DNA of 64,000 bases from an uncultured Bacteroidota bacterium (GTDB taxonomy: Bacteria; Bacteroidota; Bacteroidia; Chitinophagales; Chitinophagaceae). Both the position numbers and the translations under genes were made by a program. The notes beneath the pieces are model-generated. The model worked only from the letters and a program-made list of their open reading frames with translations, ran no database searches and was not told where the DNA came from. Location of the stretch: positions 1 to 64,000 of the forward strand of contig CAILLK010000028.1 of the NCBI GenBank assembly GCA_903835005.1, read 5' to 3'. Positions 57,749-64,000 of this stretch are shown here, piece after piece (within the stretch, counting starts at the first letter, position 1; every line of letters starts with the position of its first letter).

Positions 57749-58246
57749 ATGATCAGGGATGCACAAACCGGAGACCTCGAAGCTATAACCACTATCTATA
57801 ACCAGGCTATAGATGCCCGGTTTCAAACATGCTTTACCGAGCCACTGAAAAGCGAAGAAAGGCTCGGCTGGTTACAGCAGCACATGGCAGACGGCTACCC
57901 GGTACTGGTATATGAGCTGGATAACCGGGTGGCTGGGTGGCTCAGCATCAGCCCCTACAGGCAGGGCCGCAATGCCTTGAAGTATGCTGTAGAAATCAGT
58001 TATTTTCTACACCACGACTATCAGCGAAAAGGAATTGGCACTATGCTCCTCAGTCATGCCATCAGCCGCTGCCGCGATCTGGGATACAAAACTCTGCTGG
58101 CTATACTCCTCGACCGCAACACCGCCAGCATTAGGCTGCTTGAAAAAGCCGGCTTTGAGCGATGGGGATTCCTGCCCGGTATTGCGGAGTTCGATGGGGT
58201 AGCATGCGGACAATATTATTACGGGCTTTTGGTAAATCAGGTATAA
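57749..58246 (+). CDS. GNAT-family N-acetyltransferase (phosphinothricin acetyltransferase-like)
   Basis: A 165-residue cytoplasmic enzyme that transfers acetyl from acetyl-CoA to an amine. The start MIRDAQTGDLEAITTIYNQA matches the PAT/YncA subgroup. Acetyl-CoA-binding motif A is HDYQRKGIGTMLLSHAI (about residues 91-107). Motif B and the C-terminus follow NTASIRLLEKAGFERWG. The full domain is present and ends in GLLVNQV. The acceptor is unknown; detoxification of amino-acid analogues is one possibility. It is second in a likely two-gene operon. Confidence 0.88.
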   Translation: MIRDAQTGDLEAITTIYNQAIDARFQTCFTEPLKSEERLGWLQQHMADGYPVLVYELDNRVAGWLSISPYRQGRNALKYAVEISYFLHHDYQRKGIGTMLLSHAISRCRDLGYKTLLAILLDRNTASIRLLEKAGFERWGFLPGIAEFDGVACGQYYYGLLVNQV

Positions 58247-58394
58247 GCTAAAGATTTAGTTTCCAGCTTCATTGCTGCTATTTAGCATTATTGCAGAACC
58301 TGCCCAAATGGATGTAATTGGCTCCTGAAGACTGGTAATGTGCGACTATGATCCTTGCCTTGCCGGATGGTTTGTGTTATGGATATTGGGTTAT

Positions 58395-58955
58395 TTAATC
58401 AATAAAGGTTTTTCTAAATTTATTATCTGAATCTGTTTTAATTACTTCATTCCATAACGATTCTAAACTAACATAACTGCCGGGGTATTTTATTCTCACA
58501 TTTTTTATAGACTGCCTGATTTCATTATTGTCGCATACAATCAGAATCACATATCCGAAGCCGGTAGAGATTCTATCCAAAGTAATTACACCTACTTTAC
58601 TGAATATGGCAAGGTCATTCAATACATTAATTAATTTTAGTTCTAAATAATTATCTGTAACCTTAATTTGGCCTTTTATTCTTTCTATGTCTTTTATCGA
58701 ATTGTCTACCGTTAAAGTATTATTGATGCATGCATTAATCAGTTCGTCTGTATCCTTGTCATAAATCCTGTCTGCAATTTTCATATAAACATCAAATTCC
58801 GCAATTTTATTCGAGCTGTCAATACTTACCTGTGTTTTCTTCAATGTTTTGTAGGCATAAATTAATGCTATTGCAGCAATTACCGAACCTACAAAAGTGC
58901 CAATGGAGCTCAATACATTCCATCCCGGCCAGTTAATGTCAATACATAAAGTCAT
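58395..58955 (-). CDS. Membrane-anchored coiled protein, unknown function
   Basis: A 186-residue protein with a single hydrophobic segment near the N-terminus (about 15-38, SSIGTFVGSVIAAIALIYAY). A Lys/Gln-rich soluble region follows with helical segments (KTQVSIDSSNKIAEFDVYMK, RISTGFGYVILIVCDNNEIR). This pattern (short outer end, one membrane helix, soluble tail) is common among small DUF4760-like proteins. No function could be assigned. Only the neighbour at 59061 shares its strand, about 100 bases away. Confidence 0.6.
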   Translation of the reverse strand: MTLCIDINWPGWNVLSSIGTFVGSVIAAIALIYAYKTLKKTQVSIDSSNKIAEFDVYMKIADRIYDKDTDELINACINNTLTVDNSIKDIERIKGQIKVTDNYLELKLINVLNDLAIFSKVGVITLDRISTGFGYVILIVCDNNEIRQSIKNVRIKYPGSYVSLESLWNEVIKTDSDNKFRKTFID

Positions 58956-59060
58956 GATTTTTAATTTTTGTTTAAGTTAATTAATAAATTTACATTTGTA
59001 TAATAAATAATGCCTGCCGGAGGTTTAATCCATTTAAAAAGGTATAATAAAAATGATACT

Positions 59061-60488
59061 CTATTCAGCAATAATTATTTTAGTATTCCATTGTCCTTCC
59101 TCTGTAGTTGCATTAATGAAATAGATTCCGCTTAATTTACCCATTTTTATGGTAGATGGCTTATTTGTTTCGGTTACTACTTTTTGAACTGTTTTTCCCA
59201 AAACATCAGTAATGGTAACCTGCACTTCGCAGTTGGTTTTTGAAGTCAGGTTTACAGTAATTGTACCTGTATACGAAGGGTTAGGAAAAATAGTAAGTCG
59301 GGAACTCCCGGTGCCGGAAATACCCCCCACAAATGTATGATCAACAGGCGGCTGCGGGCCTACACGCCTGATGACATCATTCAGCCGGTCGCAGATATAC
59401 ATCCGGTGATAGAGGTCGAAAGCAACTCCTTGTGGCAGATATAACTCAGCATTTATAGCCAGGCTGTCATCGCCACTGTATCCTCCGGTAGCTCCACCAG
59501 AACCATACCCGAACCCATCGCCTGCAACAGTGGTAATAATACCGGTTACATGATTTACTTTGCGAACTACATTGTTATAGTAATCCGAGATATAAAGGTT
59601 GTTCGAATCATCAAAATTAACTCGGGTGGGGGAGTCAAGCAGTGCTGCAGTTGCAAGGCCGCCATCGCCGGTGTAGCCGGCAGTCGCAGAACCGGCATAA
59701 GTGCTGATAATTCCTGTCTTTGTCACTTTGCGTATAGCATTATTGTGCGAGTCGGCAATAAAAAGGTTGCCTGCGGTATCAACTGCAACCCCTATTGGCA
59801 GACTTAAATCGGCAGCGGTAGCTGGCCCTCCATCGCCACTATACCCGGCCGTAGCGTTACCACCGGCCACCGTAGTAATAGTACCAGAGGTATTAATTTT
59901 ACGTATGGCATTGTTATGGTCGTCTGCAATATAGATGTTGCCGGCTTTATCAATGGCAATGCCTACCGGGTTATTCAGTCTGGCATCAGTAGCTGCGCCT
60001 CCGTCACCCAGGTAGCCTGCTACGCTGTGATTGCCGGCTATAGTACTGATAATACCCGATGGTGTTACCATGCGCACTACATGGTTGTAGCCATCGGCAA
60101 ATATAATATTGCCAGTGGCATCCACAGCAAGGCCAAAGGGCCCGTTTAGCTCAGCGCTGGTAGCAGGCCCGCCATCACCTGTAAATCCGCCGCCGCCGCC
60201 AGTACTTCCTGCGCCATAGCCGTTACCAGCCACAGTAGTAATGATACCGAAAGTATCTACTTTCCTGATTACGTTATTGATAAAGTCAGTTATGTACAGG
60301 TTCCATGAGGCATCAAATGCAATATCCGATGGACCACGCATATTTGCATCGGTAGCCGGTCCGCCATCTCCTGAATAACCTGGGGTAGCTCCAATTCCAG
60401 CAAAGGTGATAATGTATTGGCCCTTTGCGCCGGTTGCTGTGAACAATAAAAATGCAATAAATATTAATGAAATTAACGAATGTCTCAT
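59061..60488 (-). CDS. Secreted NHL-repeat protein with T9SS sorting domain
   Basis: A 475-residue exported beta-propeller protein. The signal peptide is MRHSLISLIFIAFLLFTATG. Six to seven NHL repeats (about 25-370) carry GDGGPATDA- or GDGGPATAA-type turns (the second is GDGGPATSAE) and strand pairs such as NIYIADDHNNAIRKIN. A type A T9SS sorting domain ends it (LTIFPNPSYTGTITVNL to KIIIAE). It is a paralogue of 48918-50291, with the same domain order but different spacing, about 9 kb away. The promoter element is 14 bases upstream. Confidence 0.88.
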   Translation of the reverse strand: MRHSLISLIFIAFLLFTATGAKGQYIITFAGIGATPGYSGDGGPATDANMRGPSDIAFDASWNLYITDFINNVIRKVDTFGIITTVAGNGYGAGSTGGGGGFTGDGGPATSAELNGPFGLAVDATGNIIFADGYNHVVRMVTPSGIISTIAGNHSVAGYLGDGGAATDARLNNPVGIAIDKAGNIYIADDHNNAIRKINTSGTITTVAGGNATAGYSGDGGPATAADLSLPIGVAVDTAGNLFIADSHNNAIRKVTKTGIISTYAGSATAGYTGDGGLATAALLDSPTRVNFDDSNNLYISDYYNNVVRKVNHVTGIITTVAGDGFGYGSGGATGGYSGDDSLAINAELYLPQGVAFDLYHRMYICDRLNDVIRRVGPQPPVDHTFVGGISGTGSSRLTIFPNPSYTGTITVNLTSKTNCEVQVTITDVLGKTVQKVVTETNKPSTIKMGKLSGIYFINATTEEGQWNTKIIIAE

Positions 60489-60502
60489 GCCTGCTGTTTT
60501 TA

Positions 60503-60510
60503 CAAAAATA
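60503..60510 (-). promoter_or_regulatory. Promoter -7 element for the 59061-60488 gene
   Basis: Minus-strand TATTTTTG, 14 bases before the ATG; a very short leader is implied. Confidence 0.5.
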
Positions 60511-60573
60511 AAATTTATGCCGAAATATTTTATCCGAAATTTTGGGAATCTATCATTCGATGTTCGGGACAGG

Positions 60574-61569
60574 CTAATTCAGTCGTTGAATGTACCCATA
60601 ATACCTTGGATCATTTTTGCCATCCGGCATTTCATTATATGCCCGGTAAAGCAGGGCCCGGTTGTATTTGTCAATACCGGTAAATAAGGAGCCGACTATT
60701 TTCTGCATTTCATTGTTCTCTTTTTTCAGTTCCACTGTGTCCGAAACCTTAACAGTTGTTATATACATTATCATAGGCGCGAAATGATGATCCACTACTT
60801 CATAATGAATATTGAATATAGATGGCTTGCTCGCCAGCTGTGATACACTTACCGGAAAAGTATACCTGGCTTTGGTTTTAGCCAAAAGAGAATCACTGTA
60901 TTGCCTCATCTCCGCAGCTTTATCAAAAGTGAAAATACCGCCTCCGGGATTCATGCAATGATCTGATAAAGTCTGGATATTGTAGGCATCCATAAGGTCT
61001 CCGCAGGTTTCCAACTTTTGAGAATACTTGTAAGCCGCTATTGCATCCATACGGTTAAGGCTATAATCTTCACCCATTAAATTCAAAATCTTCCATTTCC
61101 CGTTATCTTTAACATAAATAAGTGTAATCATTACTTCATTCAGAGAATCGCCGGATGTTACCATTGAAGCAAATATCTCTTTATCAGGCACGAGGAATTT
61201 TAAGTGATATGCATTGTCTCCCTTTCCTGAAGAAATAAGGATTGTATCTTTCGGGTCCTGTCGCTTAATATAAAAATCATCAAATTTTTTATAAGCGCGT
61301 CCTCTTACTACCTTCTGTATTTGGGGTAAAAACTTTTGTTCAAATGCCGGCTGAATTCTGGATTTCAGACTATCAGAAAATAACTGGCTGAGCATTTCAT
61401 AGTTGTCTTCTCTAAGATATTCATATACCTGGAGGTTCATCTTTTCCATAGATGCCCTGAGAGCGGGTTCTATCTTTTCATTTTTAAAAACTCCCGCGCC
61501 AGATATGCCCCTGGTACACGAAAAGAACATGACGCACATAAACACCAAAACCGGGAAATTTAATTTCAT
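60574..61569 (-). CDS. Lipoprotein of unknown function
   Basis: A 331-residue predicted lipoprotein with lipobox MFFSC (Cys18). The mature part mixes helical segments (EPALRASMEKMNLQVYEYLR) and paired strands (NEVMITLIYVKDNGKWKILN), which looks like one NTF2-like or SnoaL-type alpha+beta unit. A second helical part follows. The function is unknown, and no operon partner is close. Confidence 0.65.
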   Translation of the reverse strand: MKLNFPVLVFMCVMFFSCTRGISGAGVFKNEKIEPALRASMEKMNLQVYEYLREDNYEMLSQLFSDSLKSRIQPAFEQKFLPQIQKVVRGRAYKKFDDFYIKRQDPKDTILISSGKGDNAYHLKFLVPDKEIFASMVTSGDSLNEVMITLIYVKDNGKWKILNLMGEDYSLNRMDAIAAYKYSQKLETCGDLMDAYNIQTLSDHCMNPGGGIFTFDKAAEMRQYSDSLLAKTKARYTFPVSVSQLASKPSIFNIHYEVVDHHFAPMIMYITTVKVSDTVELKKENNEMQKIVGSLFTGIDKYNRALLYRAYNEMPDGKNDPRYYGYIQRLN

Positions 61570-61660
61570 TGCTGAATAATTTATGTGGTAAGGTAGAATT
61601 AATAAATTATACCAGCATTTTTATTTAGTCATACCACATTTTAAGCCAGAAATAACGAGT

Positions 61661-62782
61661 TTAGCTTACCCTGTATAGCACACCTCTTTCCTTCAGATAA
61701 TTCATTACAAACTCAAAACAAGCCTCATCCTTGCTAACCAGTTCCGGCGGGAAAACACCCTTTTCTGTAAATAGTTTATTCATGATCAGGTGGAGGGTGG
61801 CATTGCAGGTATAGCCAGTGGTGCGACTCATAGATGAGGTCTGAGTTGTGGCATCATACTCATCAAATAAGGTATAGGTTATAGATTTGGGCAAACCATT
61901 CTGCTGTCCGCTCACTATAATTTTCATCAGCGTAAACTCCGCCTCATCAGCGTCCAGTTTCCATTGGTTTTTTAGTACTGCTGATGTGAAATCTAAAGGC
62001 GAGATATTGTAGCCATTCACATTGATCTTATTTTCATCAAAAAAACCACCTTTCATCATAGCCTTAATAAGGTCTATATGGCCGGGATAGCGAAGGGTTT
62101 TCTCCTTCATATCCGGAATATGGCTCATAGTATACAGTATAGACCGCAGCCCGTCGGTATTAAATGATTCAAGAGTGCCGACTTCTTCAAAGTCTATCAG
62201 TTCCGGTTCACTCAGTGCGGGCCTGGTTACAATACGCCCGTTTTCCATAAGCCTTGCCGGTCGGGTATATTCTTCTATCACATCAACAGGGGAGAAAGGC
62301 GCTTTGTATTCAAAAGGTTTTATGCGCTGTTTTGGCAAACCGCCCACCATGCATTCAAATGAGGTTACTTCCATTTGTGTATTAAGGTACCCCAATACGT
62401 AATTGCTCATGCCGGGTGCCACTCCGCAATCTACTATTGCGGTAACATTATTTTCCTTAGCCAGAGCATCCAGATCCCTTGCATCCTCCGGAAAGAAAGA
62501 GATATCTGCTACATCCTTTTGTGCTCTGATTACCGCTTCCAGCGCCCTATAACCCATACAGCCCGGCACCGCAAGTACCACAAAATCGAAGCCCGATAAT
62601 AGTTCGGAATAATTATAATATTCACACAGATCGGCCTGAACGGTTTTTAGTTCTGGTTCTTTCGAGGTTAGTATTGCCAATGAATCACAACAGATGTCAA
62701 AGGAGGTAACATCATATTGTTTGCAGAGGTCAATTGCCATAGTGCGGCCGACCATACCTGCACCGAGTACTGCGATTTTCAT
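61661..62782 (-). CDS. Saccharopine dehydrogenase-like oxidoreductase
   Basis: A 373-residue cytoplasmic enzyme. The N-terminal Rossmann fold has MKIAVLGAGMVGRTMAIDLC with the GxGxxG motif at 7-12. After FFPEDARDLDALAKE, the catalytic domain starts with CGVAPGMSNYVLGYLN, a signature of saccharopine-dehydrogenase/lysine-dehydrogenase-type proteins. The later DEYDATTQTSSMSRTTGYTC resembles other members. It could act on lysine, saccharopine or a related amino acid. The exact substrate is not decided. Confidence 0.85.
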   Translation of the reverse strand: MKIAVLGAGMVGRTMAIDLCKQYDVTSFDICCDSLAILTSKEPELKTVQADLCEYYNYSELLSGFDFVVLAVPGCMGYRALEAVIRAQKDVADISFFPEDARDLDALAKENNVTAIVDCGVAPGMSNYVLGYLNTQMEVTSFECMVGGLPKQRIKPFEYKAPFSPVDVIEEYTRPARLMENGRIVTRPALSEPELIDFEEVGTLESFNTDGLRSILYTMSHIPDMKEKTLRYPGHIDLIKAMMKGGFFDENKINVNGYNISPLDFTSAVLKNQWKLDADEAEFTLMKIIVSGQQNGLPKSITYTLFDEYDATTQTSSMSRTTGYTCNATLHLIMNKLFTEKGVFPPELVSKDEACFEFVMNYLKERGVLYRVS

Positions 62783-62848
62783 TATTGGTTATTTTGGATG
62801 TAAGGTACTAAGCAATGGTTAAAAAAGATTGTTTGCATAATTGCAAAT

Positions 62849-63145
62849 CTAATGCTTCCAAAAAGGCTTCATACTGGTGTTGAATATTCTCAGAATTTGA
62901 ATGAACATTGCTTTTTCATTGATTTTATAAAAGATCAGAAAAGGGAAAGTAGGAGTATTCGCAGCTCTGACATTATTATAGCGTATTGAGTATATTCTTG
63001 GATTGTTAGCTAACTTCCTTAAAATCATATCAATCTCAATTGCCATCCTTTTTCCCAGCCCTTCAAGTTTTGTATTATAATAATCAACAGCTTTTCTTAA
63101 ATCTGAGTTTGCGGCAGGGGTTATATATACAATATAGTTGGTCAT
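62849..63145 (-). CDS. RelE/ParE-family toxin
   Basis: A 98-residue basic protein with the ParE/RelE fold: an N-terminal strand (YIVYITPAANSDLRKAVDYY), a helical hairpin (LGKRMAIEIDMILRKLANNP), then strands ending FPFLIFYKINEKAMFIQILR. This end matches ParE toxins, which target gyrase or ribosome-bound mRNA depending on subfamily. The active-site set is not decisive. In most such modules the toxin starts within a few bases of the antitoxin, but here 213 bases intervene and a third frame lies in the gap. Confidence 0.82.
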   Translation of the reverse strand: MTNYIVYITPAANSDLRKAVDYYNTKLEGLGKRMAIEIDMILRKLANNPRIYSIRYNNVRAANTPTFPFLIFYKINEKAMFIQILRIFNTSMKPFWKH

Positions 63146-63210
63146 TATATGTTTCCGATAATCTACTAAAATTATAGGATAATTTTATGTATTTTCCTCT
63201 GTTAGCTTTT

Positions 63211-63333
63211 TTATGGTTTGTCAAGACTGTCAAGCGCATTCATGAGATAACAAATAAAGGTAATAATAGTTACTAAAATCAAAGAAACCATTACAATAAC
63301 AAAGGACTTTACTATGTTCCATTTATTGTTCAT
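63211..63333 (-). CDS. 40-residue membrane microprotein inside the toxin-antitoxin operon
   Basis: The frame encodes MNNKWNIVKSF, a hydrophobic helix (VIVMVSLILVTIITFICYLM) and NALDSLDKP. This is a classic single-pass membrane peptide with a basic N-terminal end and acidic tail. It starts 25 bases after the antitoxin stop and ends 65 bases before the toxin start, on the same strand. Too short to be convincing by length alone, it is supported by the helix pattern and position. No known family was recognised. Confidence 0.5.
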   Translation of the reverse strand: MNNKWNIVKSFVIVMVSLILVTIITFICYLMNALDSLDKP

Positions 63334-63358
63334 TATTAGGTTTTTAATTCGAAATTCT

Positions 63359-63571
63359 TCAATCAAGATATTGCTTCTTGATATCATCCCACTTCAGCAT
63401 ATAATCGGGATTTGCTTCGATAGCGATTAATTCTGCATCCAATGCATCTTTCTGCCATTGAGGTAAATCAGTTTTTATTTCGGTTTCTATTTCATGCCAT
63501 TCTTCAATAGATATAAATACCCCTACCGGGTTTCCTTGTTTGTCATAAGTATATTGAGGATGTATGTTCAT
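63359..63571 (-). CDS. Phd/YefM-type or similar antitoxin
   Basis: A 70-residue acidic protein, MNIHPQYTYDKQGNPVGVFI at the N-terminus, then SIEEWHEIETEIKTDLP and a C-terminal acidic helix with Trp and Asp residues. The pattern of a short DNA-binding-like beta part plus a long acidic toxin-binding helix matches addiction-module antitoxins paired with RelE/ParE toxins. The ATG at 63571 is preferred over a GTG at 63580. An inverted repeat upstream could be its operator. Confidence 0.75.
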   Translation of the reverse strand: MNIHPQYTYDKQGNPVGVFISIEEWHEIETEIKTDLPQWQKDALDAELIAIEANPDYMLKWDDIKKQYLD

Positions 63572-63587
63572 TTCTATCACTATTTAA

Positions 63588-63599
63588 TGTAAAATTACA
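63588..63599. promoter_or_regulatory. Possible operator of the toxin-antitoxin operon
   Basis: Inverted repeat TGTAA-AA-TTACA, 16 bases upstream of the antitoxin ATG. Autoregulation by the antitoxin is the usual scheme. Confidence 0.35.
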
Positions 63600-63708
63600 G
63601 CAATTTATCAATAATAATTCAAGTCATTTCTGATAAAATAGCGCCTTGTAATTGAATATTGGGTTTTGCGTTTTTTTCGCCGTATTTTGCAGCCCAATTC
63701 TCCAGATT

Positions 63709-64000
63709 ATGAATTTCCAGCTTACAGAAGAACATAAAGCGGTGCGGCAGGCTGCACGCGATTTCGCAAAGAATGAATTACTACCCGGCGTAATAGAGCG
63801 CGACGAAAAAATGAAATTTCCCGCCGAACAGATCAAAATGCTGGGCGAACTTGGTTTCATGGGTATGATGGTTGACCCTAAGTATGGTGGTTCAGGCATG
63901 GACACTATATCATATGTGCTTGCAATGGAAGAGATTTCCAAGATTGATGCGTCGGTATCGGTTTGTATGAGCGTAAATAACTCACTGGTATGTTGGGGCC
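63709..64000 (+). CDS. Acyl-CoA dehydrogenase, N-terminal part (runs off the window)
   Basis: The first 97 residues of a flavin acyl-CoA dehydrogenase, MNFQLTEEHKAVRQAARDFA then KYGGSGMDTISYVLAMEEIS. This is the usual all-helical N-terminal domain, with the FAD/substrate region yet to come. It catalyses the first step of fatty-acid beta-oxidation, or a branched-chain equivalent; chain length cannot be judged from this part. A near match to the promoter element (TATTTTG) lies about 20 bases upstream. Confidence 0.9.
   Translation, partial: MNFQLTEEHKAVRQAARDFAKNELLPGVIERDEKMKFPAEQIKMLGELGFMGMMVDPKYGGSGMDTISYVLAMEEISKIDASVSVCMSVNNSLVCWG

Noticed and set aside
1-64000. tRNA, rRNA, CRISPR, riboswitch or complete IS element
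   Set aside because: No cloverleaf with CCA end, spaced direct-repeat array, transposase with intact ends or leader with riboswitch core was recognised on either strand. The ribBA leader is too short for an FMN riboswitch.

Overview
The window looks like chromosomal DNA from a member of the Bacteroidota, most likely the Chitinophagales. Four kinds of evidence support this. (1) Type IX secretion sorting domains and a gliding-motility-type C-terminal domain are present at 23.4, 48.9 and 59.1 kb. (2) Families typical of the phylum occur: a DUF2723 membrane protein, a DUF151+UVR protein, a fused MetG/tRNA-binding protein, a haem-binding CxxCH protein and a BlaI/M56 pair. (3) Shine-Dalgarno sequences are nearly absent. 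(4) The Bacteroidota promoter element TAnnTTTG was found by eye at 24 places just upstream of start codons. No rRNA, tRNA, CRISPR array, intact IS element or prophage was recognised.

Layout. 0-9.5 kb: methionyl-tRNA synthetase, an RND-type periplasmic adaptor, a lipocalin-like lipoprotein, L-aspartate oxidase, a fatty-acid desaturase and a DegT-family enzyme whose PLP lysine is replaced by His. 9.7-19.4 kb: serA, an overlapping small-gene pair resembling a toxin-antitoxin unit, DUF151, topoisomerase IV/gyrase A, secreted proteins, superoxide dismutase and an NlpC/P60 peptidase. 19.6-23.4 kb: a second-type EF-G, then a decayed yefM-yoeB toxin-antitoxin locus, then a Rossmann-fold protein. 23.4-33.3 kb: a 1021-residue secreted lectin-like protein, a DUF2723 protein and a BlaI/BlaR1-like regulatory pair with two near-identical operators around its promoter. 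33.4-45.2 kb: mostly housekeeping (yidC, hpt, glucosaminidase, ribBA, MBOAT acyltransferase, a polytopic membrane protein, an ABC-2 permease, rnhA). 45.2-46.2 kb: a gene-poor patchwork of four short tandem-repeat families. 46.2-50.8 kb: a cell-surface cluster (sulfotransferase, glycosyltransferase-like/FkbM fusion, NHL-repeat secreted protein, YadA-head-like protein) with a structured repeat between its genes. 51.2-64 kb: an OmpA protein, an envelope operon (prohibitin, DUF2846-like, haem-binding, EGF-like lipoprotein), Sel1 repeats, a GNAT enzyme, a second NHL protein, a saccharopine-dehydrogenase-like enzyme, a toxin-antitoxin operon carrying an extra 40-codon membrane-protein gene, and the start of an acyl-CoA dehydrogenase.

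The strongest candidates for a second look are the toxin-antitoxin operon with the embedded membrane microprotein (62.8-63.6 kb), the decayed yefM-yoeB remnant (21.9-22.4 kb), the double operator of the BlaI/M56 pair (30.9 kb), the His-for-Lys DegT enzyme (8.3 kb), the glycosyltransferase-like/FkbM fusion in the surface cluster (47.2 kb), and the repeat patchwork with helically phased A-tracts (45.2-46.1 kb). No single feature is plainly a new large system. All family assignments come from reading motifs, without database searches.
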